Part shown: positions 1-7,306 of the stretch, one piece after another
How positions within the stretch are numbered: position 1 is the stretch's first letter
Layout of the letters: the number at the start of each line of letters is the position of its first letter
Source: Flavobacteriales bacterium
GTDB taxonomy: Bacteria > Bacteroidota > Bacteroidia > Flavobacteriales > UBA7430
Length of the DNA: 10,728 nt
Assembly: GCA_024959975.1 (NCBI GenBank)
Contig: JANXFM010000025.1
Span: 1 to 10,728 of the forward strand
Direction of reading: 5' to 3'
Position numbers and translations under genes: made by a program
The notes under the pieces: generated by a model
The model's input: only the letters and a program-made list of their open reading frames with translations
The model's database searches: none
What the model was told of the DNA's origin: nothing

Positions 1-618
1 GGCTCCCATATCCCAATTGGGGTGCTTTAAAGCTTGTGCCTTAGTCACATTTAACAAAGCCTCGCGATCCATGCCTCTGAAAGGCCCTCCCGAAGCTGTT
101 AAAATGACCTTCTCTATTGGATTGTGAAACTCTCCAACTAAACATTGGAAAATTGCCGAATGCTCAGAATCTACCGGATAAATATTTACCCCTTTAGACT
201 TTGCTCGTTGTGTAACCAACGCTCCGGCAACCACCAGAGTTTCTTTGTTCGCCAAAGCAATATTCTTCCCGGCATCGATGGCTGCTAAAGTTGGGGTCAA
301 TCCTGCATAACCTACCAAAGCAGTAAGCACAACATCCACCGTTTCCATTTGCACCACTTGCGAAAGTGCCTCAGCACCGGCATAAACTTTTATGTGATGC
401 GAATCGAGTGCGGCATAGACCTTGTCGTACAAACTTTCTTCGCCAATAACCACCACGTTGGGTTGATGTGCTATCGCTTGCTCAATCAACAAATCTGCAT
501 TGCGATGGGCCGTCAAAACCTCTACTTCAAAACAATCTTTTTGCTCTAAAACAACTCCTAAGGCTTGCGTACCAATGGAGCCGGTTGATCCTAATATGGC
601 CAGGCGTTTTTTTGTCAT
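1..618 (-). CDS. dxr: 1-deoxy-D-xylulose 5-phosphate reductoisomerase, N-terminal part (cut by the window edge)
   Basis: DXR converts 1-deoxy-D-xylulose 5-phosphate to 2-C-methyl-D-erythritol 4-phosphate with NADPH, the first committed step of the MEP isoprenoid pathway in the cytosol. Translating the minus strand from the ATG at 618 gives 206 open residues running off position 1, roughly half of the usual ~390-400. The N-terminus carries the NADPH-binding loop GSTGSIG at residues 10-16. LANKETLVVAG (122-132) is the family's conserved NKE segment. DSEHSAIFQ (150-158) supplies the metal-binding Asp150 and Glu152, at the same numbers as in E. coli. SGGPFR (176-181) and HPNWDMG (199-205) are the start of the substrate-binding region. 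The ATG lies 5 nt after a TAnnTTTG promoter element, which supports this start. The gene is transcribed away from the heme operon. No defect is visible in the part present. Confidence 0.97.
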   Translation of the reverse strand, partial: MTKKRLAILGSTGSIGTQALGVVLEQKDCFEVEVLTAHRNADLLIEQAIAHQPNVVVIGEESLYDKVYAALDSHHIKVYAGAEALSQVVQMETVDVVLTALVGYAGLTPTLAAIDAGKNIALANKETLVVAGALVTQRAKSKGVNIYPVDSEHSAIFQCLVGEFHNPIEKVILTASGGPFRGMDREALLNVTKAQALKHPNWDMGA

Positions 619-623
619 AAGCG

Positions 624-631
624 CAAAGATA
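624..631 (-). promoter_or_regulatory. Bacteroidota -7 promoter element of dxr
   Basis: Read on the minus strand this is TATCTTTG, a perfect match to the TAnnTTTG consensus of Bacteroidota housekeeping promoters. Only 5 nt (CGCTT) separate its last G from the dxr ATG, so transcription would start at or next to the start codon and the mRNA would be leaderless or nearly so. No TTG-type -33 element is visible upstream; that stretch is occupied by a heptamer repeat. Confidence 0.75.
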
Positions 632-639
632 GTTATTTC

Positions 640-667
640 GTTGATGGTTGATGGTTGGTGGTTGGTG
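640..667. repeat. Tandem heptamer repeat, four copies
   Basis: Four adjacent 7-bp units: GTTGATG, GTTGATG, GTTGGTG, GTTGGTG. The first pair and second pair differ by one base, suggesting a 7-bp unit duplicated, mutated and duplicated again. It lies 9 bp upstream of the dxr -7 element, where a -33 element would be expected. Its role is unknown and it may simply be slippage-prone intergenic DNA. Confidence 0.8.
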
Positions 668-670
668 GGA

Positions 671-742
671 ATTGTCATCTAGAGCTTGTCCAAGGGTAAG
701 CTTTCAATTGTCATCCTGTATTTTCAAATGAAAATCCTCCTA
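671..742. repeat. Intergenic GTCAT-type repeat remnants
   Basis: The word ATTGTCATC occurs twice, 36 bp apart, at 671-679 and 707-715. The second copy continues as CCTG and runs into a 7-bp inverted repeat with a 2-nt loop (ATTTTCA, AA, TGAAAAT; about 719-734). Words starting TTGTCAT also occur in the spacers at 5643 (plus) and about 10245 (minus), so these look like decayed copies of a dispersed intergenic element. No open reading frame here looks coding. Confidence 0.45.
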
Positions 743-812
743 CACTGAAGTCCAATACATTGATTCAGCAAAAGTCTTGAGGTTTTGTGTTCCTTAATTG
801 CGAAAAGCCTCG

Positions 813-820
813 TATTTTTG
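813..820 (+). promoter_or_regulatory. Bacteroidota -7 promoter element of the hem operon
   Basis: TATTTTTG matches TAnnTTTG exactly. Its last G is 22 nt before the TTG start of hemA, so a 5' leader of roughly 15 nt is expected. A TTTTG at 783-787 is the only -33-like candidate, and its 25-nt spacing is longer than usual. No second promoter is apparent before hemC, hemD, hemE or hemF, whose genes abut, so this element probably drives the whole operon. Confidence 0.65.
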
Positions 821-842
821 TACAAATCAAAGCAAGTAGAAT

Positions 843-2078
843 TTGAGTCAGGCAAAGAATAAATTTATTACGCTCGGAATCAGCCATTGGAAAACCCCAA
901 TAGACATTCGCGAGAAATTCAGTTTTAGCCAAGAAGCTATTGATCATATTCTGGAAGATGCACGCGCTTTAGGAATAGATTCTCTATTCATTGTGAGCAC
1001 CTGTAACAGAGCTCAATTCTTCGCACACAGCCATAACAGCTTCCTACTTAAAGAACTTTTCGCAAAATACAATGATGCGAGTCAGGAAGAGTTCGACACC
1101 TATCATTTCCAACTTTCCGGAGACGATGCAGTACACCATCTTTTTGAACTGTGTTGTGGTTTAGATTCCCTGATGTTGGGCGACCTGCAAATTGTAAGTC
1201 AGGTAAAAGATGCTGTAAAATATTCCACCCAAAAAGAAATGTTGGATGGATACACCCATCGCTTAATGCAATTTGTGTTGCAAGCCTACAAAGATGTTCG
1301 CACAGATACTGCCATAAATGAAGGTCCGGCTTCGGTAGCTCACGGTGCCGTACTATTCATAAAAGAGCGATACAAAAATCTGAAAGACAAAAAAATAGTA
1401 CTGTTCGGTACAGGTGAGATTGGAGAAACAACCGCTAAAAATCTCCTAAAACACCCACACAAAGAAATGGTACTCATCAACCGTACCCGTTCTAAAGCAG
1501 AGGCCATTGCAGACCCTTTAGGACTACGTGTTGCAGATATTGAAGACCTAAAAAAAGAACTAACAAGCACCGATATTTTAATCGTTGCCACAGGTGCTTT
1601 TGAGCCTACCGTACATGCAAAACACGTTGAGGATTTAAACAAAGAAATGTTACTCCTCGACTTGTCGGTACCAAGAAACATAGACCCTAAGGTTGAACAA
1701 TTAGATGGGCTGGAGCTTATCGACATGGATCAACTGAATAACATACAAGATGAAACTTTAGCCATGCGTCGCAAGAACATTCCTAAAGCACGTACCATCA
1801 TCAATATTCATAAAAACGAATTCTACGACTGGGTATTAATGCGCGACCTATCGCCTGTTATTCAAGCTTTACGCGAAAAACTACACCGTTACAGAACCGA
1901 CGAACTCGAGCAGCAGAAATTCCGTTTGAGTAAAGAAGAGATCAAAAAGGCAGATAAACTGACAACCAGTGTCGTAAATAAAATTGCCAACCAGGCTACA
2001 GAATACATCAAATCTAAATACCGCCATTCCGATGAAGTGGTAAAGATGATTGAAGAAATGTTTAAACTGAACCCATGA
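843..2078 (+). CDS. hemA: Glutamyl-tRNA reductase (TTG start)
   Basis: HemA reduces glutamyl-tRNA(Glu) to glutamate-1-semialdehyde with NADPH, the first committed and usually rate-limiting step of C5-pathway tetrapyrrole synthesis. The 411-residue length is normal. The catalytic domain has LGISHWKTPIDIREKFSF (11-28) and STCNR (52-56) with nucleophile Cys54. GLDSLMLGDLQIVSQVK (106-122) corresponds to the family's GEPQILGQVK region. The NADPH-binding loop is VLFGTGEIG (186-194), and LDLSVPRNIDP (272-282) precedes the helical dimerisation tail (~310-411). An in-frame TAG at 837-839 rules out an earlier start. The first ATG downstream would remove the N-terminal motif, so TTG at 843 is almost certainly the start. 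No clear Shine-Dalgarno is seen. Oddities are RAQ after the catalytic Cys-Asn where RTE is usual, and GD instead of GE at 113-114. The gene overlaps hemC by 4 bp (ATGA). Confidence 0.97.
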   Translation: MSQAKNKFITLGISHWKTPIDIREKFSFSQEAIDHILEDARALGIDSLFIVSTCNRAQFFAHSHNSFLLKELFAKYNDASQEEFDTYHFQLSGDDAVHHLFELCCGLDSLMLGDLQIVSQVKDAVKYSTQKEMLDGYTHRLMQFVLQAYKDVRTDTAINEGPASVAHGAVLFIKERYKNLKDKKIVLFGTGEIGETTAKNLLKHPHKEMVLINRTRSKAEAIADPLGLRVADIEDLKKELTSTDILIVATGAFEPTVHAKHVEDLNKEMLLLDLSVPRNIDPKVEQLDGLELIDMDQLNNIQDETLAMRRKNIPKARTIINIHKNEFYDWVLMRDLSPVIQALREKLHRYRTDELEQQKFRLSKEEIKKADKLTTSVVNKIANQATEYIKSKYRHSDEVVKMIEEMFKLNP

Positions 2079-2995
2079 TTCGCATAGGAACCCGAAAAAG
2101 CAAACTGGCCTTATGGCAGGCACATAAGGTGCAAGAAGAATTGAAAGCTTTAAGGCAGGCTTCCGAATTGGTTTTAATCGAATCGGAAGGCGATAAAGTA
2201 CTCGATACGCCCCTGCCTCTTATCGGTGGTAAAGGCATATTTACAAAAGCTTTAGACGATGCACTTGTTGCCGGAAAAATCGATATTGCTGTTCATTCAC
2301 ACAAAGATATCCCGACCGACTTACCCGAAGGAATTGCACTCTGTTCCGTCATGGAAAGAGGCAACCCTTTTGATGTATTGGTCGTTCGTAAAAACACCGA
2401 TTTCCTGAATGATAAAGACTATGCCGGATTAATTGCCACAAGCTCTAACAGGCGAAAATCACAATGGGTCGATCACTACGAAAAACACAGCACCTGCGAC
2501 ATTCGCGGTAATGTGCAAACACGCATCAAAAAATTAAGAGAAAGCAACTGGGACGGAGCTATTTTTGCTGCTGCAGGATTAGAACGCCTCGAGCTTGACC
2601 ACGAAATTGCTATGGTTTTAGACTGGATGGTTCCTGCACCTGCACAAGGAGCCGTTGCTGTGGTTTGTAGAGAAGATGATAAGACAACTGCTAATATTTG
2701 CCAGGGATTCCACCATAAAGAAACCGCTTTGTGCACAAGCATCGAAAGAGATTTCCTAAATCGACTAAACGGTGGATGTTCTGCACCTATCGGCGCTTAT
2801 GCAAAAGTAGAAGAAGGGATGTTGAAGCTTCACGCTCTTGTTATGGATCCTGATGGCGAGATCAAGATTGAAGTGAGATTAGAAAAAGATGCGCTACTGG
2901 CCCACGACTTAGGTGTTGAAGCCGCTGAACATGCTTTGAAAAGAGGGGCTAAAGACATCATCGACAAACTTCCTAAAGAAAAACGTCTGCACTAA
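2075..2995 (+). CDS. hemC: Porphobilinogen deaminase (hydroxymethylbilane synthase)
   Basis: This cytosolic enzyme polymerises four porphobilinogens into the linear tetrapyrrole preuroporphyrinogen on a covalently bound dipyrromethane cofactor. The 306-residue length is typical. Visible family motifs are the N-terminal IRIGTRKSKLALWQ (2-15), GGKGIFTK (51-58), AVHSHKDIP (72-80) with the catalytic Asp78, ATSSNRRKSQ (121-130), DIRGNVQTRIKKL (142-154) and APAQGAVAV (188-196). LNGGCSAPIGAYA (231-243) places the cofactor-anchoring cysteine at Cys235. All key residues are present. The ATG overlaps the hemA stop (ATGA), implying translational coupling, and the TAA is followed immediately by the hemD ATG. 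Confidence 0.98.
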   Translation: MIRIGTRKSKLALWQAHKVQEELKALRQASELVLIESEGDKVLDTPLPLIGGKGIFTKALDDALVAGKIDIAVHSHKDIPTDLPEGIALCSVMERGNPFDVLVVRKNTDFLNDKDYAGLIATSSNRRKSQWVDHYEKHSTCDIRGNVQTRIKKLRESNWDGAIFAAAGLERLELDHEIAMVLDWMVPAPAQGAVAVVCREDDKTTANICQGFHHKETALCTSIERDFLNRLNGGCSAPIGAYAKVEEGMLKLHALVMDPDGEIKIEVRLEKDALLAHDLGVEAAEHALKRGAKDIIDKLPKEKRLH

Positions 2996-3658
2996 ATGGA
3001 TCAGAAAGGGCAAATATGGATTACGAAATCGCTTAACGAGCGACAAAGAGCCTGTGCCCAAAATTTAAGCCTCGAAATTAAAGAAGTTCCGCTTACAACA
3101 ATTCAACATCTGGATTTCCCAAAAGAAATCCCCGAAGTCGAAGCCTGGATTTTCACCAGCCAAAATGCAGTAGAAAGTCTTACGCAAACGAATTTCACCG
3201 GCAGGGTTTATGCTTCCGGAAAGCAAACAGCAAATGCACTAAAGGGAAAAGGCTTTGATTCAAAAAGAGGCAGTTCAGAAACAGCACTAAGTTTGGCTGA
3301 AACAATTGCTGAAGACGGCATTACATCGGCACTATTCTTCTGTGGAAACATACGCCGAAACGAATTGCCCGAATACCTTGCTAAAAATGATGTTCAGCTA
3401 AAAGAACAAGTGGTTTACCACACCCTTTTAGAGCCTAAAATAATACCGGCGCAAAAAGGAGATGCACTCTTTTTTATGAGTCCTTCGGCTGTAGAAGCCT
3501 TTGCCATGATCAATTCATTTAGTTCTGAAATTGATTATTACAGCATCGGAGACACAACAGCCCATGCCCTTCGTAAGAAAGGTGTACAAAAAATAAATAC
3601 AGCAACAGAAGCTTCTTTTGAAGCCATGCTCGAACAATACACAACAGAAAACAAATAG
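2996..3658 (+). CDS. hemD: Uroporphyrinogen-III synthase
   Basis: HemD cyclises hydroxymethylbilane while inverting ring D to give uroporphyrinogen III. The family is poorly conserved, so the call rests on weak motifs plus position. Visible motifs are WIFTSQNAVESL (51-62), VYASGKQTANAL (71-82), FFCGNIRRNELP (114-125), LFFMSPSAVEAF (158-169), YSIGDTTAHALRKKG (182-196) and the C-terminal ATEASFEAML (203-212). They occur in the usual order for the two alternating lobes. At 220 residues it is short compared with about 245 in E. coli. The gene sits between hemC, with which it abuts exactly, and hemE, 3 bp downstream. That order matches the pathway and makes the assignment firm despite sequence divergence. 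Confidence 0.93.
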   Translation: MDQKGQIWITKSLNERQRACAQNLSLEIKEVPLTTIQHLDFPKEIPEVEAWIFTSQNAVESLTQTNFTGRVYASGKQTANALKGKGFDSKRGSSETALSLAETIAEDGITSALFFCGNIRRNELPEYLAKNDVQLKEQVVYHTLLEPKIIPAQKGDALFFMSPSAVEAFAMINSFSSEIDYYSIGDTTAHALRKKGVQKINTATEASFEAMLEQYTTENK

Positions 3659-3661
3659 CAA

Positions 3662-4690
3662 ATGGAGTTTCCGAAATTAAAAAACGACCTCTTACTAAGA
3701 GCTTTAAAAGGTGAAACTGTGGAAAGACCACCGGTATGGATGATGCGTCAGGCCGGACGTTTTTTACCTGATTACAGAGTTTTACGAGAAAAATACACCT
3801 TCTTCGAACGTTGTGAAACACCACATTTGGTTTCGGAAATTACCACCATGCCCATCTGGCAAGTAGGTACCGATGCCGCTATTTTATTCTCTGATATTTT
3901 AGTGGTCCCGATGGCTATGGGATACCATGTAGACATGGTTCCCGGCGTAGGTCCTCTACTTCCAAAAACAGTTAAAACTCTGGCTGATGCCGAAGCCATT
4001 AAGATCCCTGATGTAGATGTAGCACTTGGCTATGTGATGGAAGGGATCAAACAAACTCGTATGGACTTAAAAGGTGAAGTTCCATTGATCGGTTTTGCCG
4101 GTGCTCCGTGGACGCTGCTTTGTTACATGGTTCAGGGAAAAGGCTCCAAAGACTTTTCTGAGGCCAAGCGTTTTTGCTTTGAGCAACCGGAAGCTGCAAA
4201 AATCTTATTGCAAAAAATTACCGACACAACCATTGCCTACATGAAAGCACAGATCAAAGCGGGGGCTCAGGCTTTCCAATTGTTCGACTCGTGGGCAGGT
4301 TTACTGAGTCCCGATGATTTTATGGAATTCTCTTACCCATATTTAAAGCAGATTGTTGCCGAATGTACAGTTCCGAATATTTTATTCGCTAAAGGTTCCT
4401 GGTATGCTTTGGAAGAATTAAAAGCTACAGGTGCCAACGGTATTGGTATCGACTGGGCCGTAACACCCGAAATGGCGCGCAAAATTTTAGGTCACGATGT
4501 AACCATTCAGGGGAATTTTGATCCTTCCAGATTGTACGCTCCGATTCCTAAGATCGAACAATGGGCAAAGGAAATGATCGACCGTTTTGGAAAAGATCGC
4601 TACATCGTAAACCTGGGACATGGTATTTTACCGGATGTCCCTGTTGACCATGCCAGAGCATTCATTAACGCCGTTAAAAACTACAGCTAA
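3662..4690 (+). CDS. hemE: Uroporphyrinogen decarboxylase
   Basis: HemE removes the four acetate carboxyls of uroporphyrinogen III to give coproporphyrinogen III, without a cofactor, in the cytosol. The 342-residue length fits the family. Signature PPVWMMRQAGRFLPDYR (23-39) supplies the substrate-binding Arg29 and Arg33. LFSDILVVPMAMG (75-87) carries the catalytic Asp78. GFAGAPWTLLCYMVQG (144-159) includes the conserved Tyr155. FDSWAGLLSP (208-217), KGSWYALEEL (244-253), TIQGNFDPSRLYA (281-293) and NLGHGILPDVP (317-327, with His320) complete the set. Nothing essential is missing. It starts 3 bp after the hemD stop and its TAA is followed directly by the hemF ATG. Confidence 0.98.
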   Translation: MEFPKLKNDLLLRALKGETVERPPVWMMRQAGRFLPDYRVLREKYTFFERCETPHLVSEITTMPIWQVGTDAAILFSDILVVPMAMGYHVDMVPGVGPLLPKTVKTLADAEAIKIPDVDVALGYVMEGIKQTRMDLKGEVPLIGFAGAPWTLLCYMVQGKGSKDFSEAKRFCFEQPEAAKILLQKITDTTIAYMKAQIKAGAQAFQLFDSWAGLLSPDDFMEFSYPYLKQIVAECTVPNILFAKGSWYALEELKATGANGIGIDWAVTPEMARKILGHDVTIQGNFDPSRLYAPIPKIEQWAKEMIDRFGKDRYIVNLGHGILPDVPVDHARAFINAVKNYS

Positions 4691-5599
4691 ATGAATATTA
4701 AGGAGACATTTACCAAACATCTTTTCGATCTGCAAGATCGCATTTGCCGGGCTTTGGAAGAAGCAGATGGTAAGGCTAAATTTATTGAAGATGCCTGGGA
4801 ACGTCCCGGTGGTGGCGGTGGAAAAACACGCGTTATTGCCAAGGGAAATGTCTTCGAAAAGGGAGGAGTAAACACATCCATCGTTCACGGTGAACTTCCC
4901 GAAATATTTAAAGAAAAATTTGGTGTAAGCGAAGCCAGCTTCTACGCTTGCGGACTCTCTTTAGTGATACACCCGGAAAGCCCGAAAGTACCGACCGTAC
5001 ACGCCAACTGGCGCTATTTTGAAATGTATGATGGCGAAGGCAATACTGTTAAACAATGGTTTGGTGGTGGTTCCGACCTTACACCCTACTATTTGGTAGA
5101 GGAAGATGCCGTACATTTCCACCAGACAATGAAAAATATGTGCGACAAGCACAATACCGATTACTACCCGGAATTCAAAAAAGCCTGCGACGCTTATTTC
5201 TTCAACAGTCACAGAGATGAAACTCGGGGTATTGGTGGTATCTTCTACGACTATGTGCAAGAAGACGAAACGATGAGCTGGCAACAGCTCCTCGCCTTCC
5301 AAATGGATGCCGGAAACTGCTTTGTGGATGCCTATGTTCCCATCGTTGAAAAACACAAACAAGAAACGTACACCGAAGAACAAAAATACTGGCAGGAAAT
5401 TCGCCGTGGTCGCTACGTAGAATTTAATTTACTCCACGACAGGGGAACACATTTTGGTATTAAAACCAAAGGAAGAACAGAATCTATTTTAATGAGTCTT
5501 CCCGCTACCGTTCGCTGGGATTACGATTTCCAAACAGAAAAAGGTACCGAAGAAGCCAAATTAATTGAGGTGCTAATGAATCCACGTGAATGGTTGTAG
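4691..5599 (+). CDS. hemF: Oxygen-dependent coproporphyrinogen-III oxidase
   Basis: HemF oxidatively decarboxylates two propionates of coproporphyrinogen III to vinyl groups using O2, giving protoporphyrinogen IX. Its presence indicates aerobic or microaerobic heme synthesis; the oxygen-independent counterpart, HemN/HemZ, is not in the window. Length 302 is typical. Motifs are WERPGGGGGKTRVI (36-49), CGLSLVIHP (87-95), PTVHANWRYFE (101-111), WFGGGSDLTPYY (123-134), HFHQTMKNMCDKH (142-154), RGIGGIFYDY (179-188) and the signature YVEFNLLHDRGTHFGI (242-257). LPATVRWDYDF (270-280) closes the domain. The start ATG abuts the hemE stop codon. This is the last gene of the operon; a 160-bp spacer with a palindromic repeat follows before glyQS. 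Confidence 0.98.
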   Translation: MNIKETFTKHLFDLQDRICRALEEADGKAKFIEDAWERPGGGGGKTRVIAKGNVFEKGGVNTSIVHGELPEIFKEKFGVSEASFYACGLSLVIHPESPKVPTVHANWRYFEMYDGEGNTVKQWFGGGSDLTPYYLVEEDAVHFHQTMKNMCDKHNTDYYPEFKKACDAYFFNSHRDETRGIGGIFYDYVQEDETMSWQQLLAFQMDAGNCFVDAYVPIVEKHKQETYTEEQKYWQEIRRGRYVEFNLLHDRGTHFGIKTKGRTESILMSLPATVRWDYDFQTEKGTEEAKLIEVLMNPREWL

Positions 5600-5642
5600 A
5601 TTAAACTACGATCAAGTGCTCTTGCAGTCTTAATAAACTCAT

Positions 5643-5698
5643 TTGTCATACTGAATTTACCGCGGGCAGGCTTGCCTAGCAAATAGGTTTAGGGTGAC
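5643..5698. repeat. Palindromic GTCAT-type intergenic element
   Basis: The outer arms are GTCATACTGAATTTA (5645-5659) and the sequence ending TTTAGGGTGAC (to 5698). Their imperfect match becomes mostly G-U wobble in RNA of plus polarity. Inside is a compact GC-rich hairpin with stem GGCA (5665-5668) and TGCC (5673-5676), extended by flanking GC pairs. No T-tract follows, so it is not an ordinary intrinsic terminator. It resembles REP or MITE-like dispersed elements and shares the TTGTCAT start with repeats elsewhere in the window. It could stabilise or end the hem operon mRNA. Confidence 0.6.
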
Positions 5699-5746
5699 GA
5701 GAACGAACAACAATCAAACAGATATCGGCGATATCATTCTATTTAT

Positions 5747-5754
5747 TACTTTTG
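5747..5754 (+). promoter_or_regulatory. Bacteroidota -7 promoter element of glyQS
   Basis: TACTTTTG matches TAnnTTTG. Exactly 5 nt (CAGCT) separate it from the glyQS ATG, the same spacing as at dxr, so the transcript should be leaderless or nearly so. This also decides the start codon: a start at the upstream in-frame GTG (5694) would precede the expected transcription start. No clear -33 TTG is seen. Confidence 0.75.
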
Positions 5755-5759
5755 CAGCT

Positions 5760-7301
5760 ATGGCAAATCAAGACGACATTTTCAAAAAGGTAATTGCGCA
5801 CTCTAAAGAGTACGGATATGTATTTCAATCGAGTGAGTTGTACGATGGCTTAGCAGCTGTTTACGATTACGGTTCTAACGGATCGGAGTTAAAAAAGAAC
5901 ATCAAAGAATATTGGTGGGCATCCATGGTAAAGATGAATGAAAACATTGTAGGGATAGACTCTGCGATTTTTATGCATCCTACAATTTGGAAGGCTTCCG
6001 GTCATGTGGATGCATTTAATGATCCCTTAATCGACAATAAAGACTCTAAGAAGCGTTACCGTGCAGATGTTTTGGTAGAAGATTTTATTGCCAAGATCGA
6101 AGGTAAAATTGCCAAAGAAGTAAAGAAAGCTACCAAGCGTTTTGGGGATGCTTTTGACGAAGCTCAGTTTTTGGAAACAAATCCAAGAGTTTTAGGATAC
6201 AAAGAAAAGATGGCGACTATTTCTAAGCGTCTAAATGGAAGCTTAGGGAAAGAAGATCTGGAAGATGTAAAAGCTCTTATTGAAGAGTTAGAAATAAAAT
6301 GTCCGATCTCCGGAACGGCTAACTGGACTGATGTTCGTCAGTTTAACCTGATGTTTGGAACTAAAATGGGTGCTACTGCCGAGGGTTCCAGCGACCTGTG
6401 GTTGCGTCCGGAAACGGCTCAGGGGATTTTTGTGAACTTTTTAAATGTTCAGAAAACGGCACGTATGAAAGTCCCTTTTGGTATTGCGCAGATTGGTAAA
6501 GCTTTCCGTAACGAAATTGTGGCGCGTCAGTTTATCTTCCGCATGCGCGAATTTGAGCAAATGGAAATGCAATTCTTCGTTCGTCCGGGCGAAGAAATGA
6601 AATGGTACGAGCACTGGAAAGAGGCACGTCATAAATGGCACTTGTCTTTAGGAGTATCGGCTGAGAAATACCGTTTTCACGATCATGAGAAACTGGCGCA
6701 TTATGCAAATGCTGCTGCCGACATCGAGTACCAATTCCCATTTGGATTTAAAGAAGTGGAAGGTATTCACTCGCGTACAGACTTCGATTTAAAAGCACAT
6801 CAGGAATACTCGGGAAGAAAAGTTCAGTACTTCGATCCGGTAATTAACGAAAGCTACACACCTTACGTGGTTGAAACATCCATAGGTGTTGATCGTATGT
6901 TCTTGTTGACCATGTGTAACGCATACCGCGAAGAAAAAGTTGGCGATAACGATACCCGGGTTGTTTTGGCTTTGCCACCGGTTTTAGCACCTGTAAAAGC
7001 TGCTGTTTTACCATTAACCAAAAAGGACGGTCTTCCGGAATTAGCGCGTAAAATTTACGATGACTTGAAATTAGAGTTCAACTGCGTTATTGAAGAGAAA
7101 GACTCTATTGGACGTCGTTACCGCCGTCAGGATGCCAACGGTACACCTTTCTGTATTACGGTTGATAACGATACGATAAATGACAACTGCGTAACCATTC
7201 GTCATAGAGACAGCATGGAACAAGAACGCGTTTCTATTGATGCCGTTCGTGATATTATTGACAAATCAGTTAGTATTCGCCATAACTTGGCAAAGTGCTG
7301 A
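5760..7301 (+). CDS. glyQS: Glycyl-tRNA synthetase, single-chain alpha2 type
   Basis: This class II aminoacyl-tRNA synthetase charges tRNA(Gly) with glycine using ATP. It is the single-chain homodimeric form, not the alpha2beta2 form of E. coli. From the ATG at 5760 it has 513 residues. The N-terminus KEYGYVFQSSELYDGLAAVYDYGSNG (16-41, conserved residues Y18, G19, Y36, D37, G39) is typical. LRPETAQGIF (215-224) binds the aminoacyl-adenylate region. Motif 2 is FRNEIVARQFIFRMREFEQME (249-269), with Arg250 and the conserved Glu pairs. Motif 3 is VVETSIGVDR (370-379). The C-terminal anticodon-binding domain spans about 400-500. The frame stays open upstream to a GTG at 5694, but those 22 codons lie over the repeat element and the promoter, so ATG 5760 is chosen. 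It probably forms its own transcription unit. Confidence 0.97.
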   Translation: MANQDDIFKKVIAHSKEYGYVFQSSELYDGLAAVYDYGSNGSELKKNIKEYWWASMVKMNENIVGIDSAIFMHPTIWKASGHVDAFNDPLIDNKDSKKRYRADVLVEDFIAKIEGKIAKEVKKATKRFGDAFDEAQFLETNPRVLGYKEKMATISKRLNGSLGKEDLEDVKALIEELEIKCPISGTANWTDVRQFNLMFGTKMGATAEGSSDLWLRPETAQGIFVNFLNVQKTARMKVPFGIAQIGKAFRNEIVARQFIFRMREFEQMEMQFFVRPGEEMKWYEHWKEARHKWHLSLGVSAEKYRFHDHEKLAHYANAAADIEYQFPFGFKEVEGIHSRTDFDLKAHQEYSGRKVQYFDPVINESYTPYVVETSIGVDRMFLLTMCNAYREEKVGDNDTRVVLALPPVLAPVKAAVLPLTKKDGLPELARKIYDDLKLEFNCVIEEKDSIGRRYRRQDANGTPFCITVDNDTINDNCVTIRHRDSMEQERVSIDAVRDIIDKSVSIRHNLAKC

Positions 7302-7306
7302 TGAAA

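Noticed and set aside
349..682. Two short plus-strand open frames
   Set aside because: They lie mainly antisense to dxr, whose minus-strand frame carries all the family motifs; the second ends in low-complexity repeat translation.
619..842. Riboswitch or tRNA-like leader ahead of hemA
   Set aside because: The promoter leaves only about 15 nt of leader, too short for a riboswitch, and no tRNA fold is seen.
1340..2123. Minus-strand open frames within hemA and the start of hemC
   Set aside because: They are shadows of well-conserved plus-strand genes and show low-complexity Ser/Phe-rich composition.
4961..5383. 140-codon minus-strand open frame inside hemF
   Set aside because: Hydrophobic Phe/Val-rich translation is the expected antisense of hemF; there is no promoter or conserved motif.
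5694..5759. Upstream GTG start extending glyQS by 22 residues
   Set aside because: The extra codons cover the palindromic repeat's end and the TAnnTTTG promoter, and the conserved GlyRS N-terminus begins just after ATG 5760.
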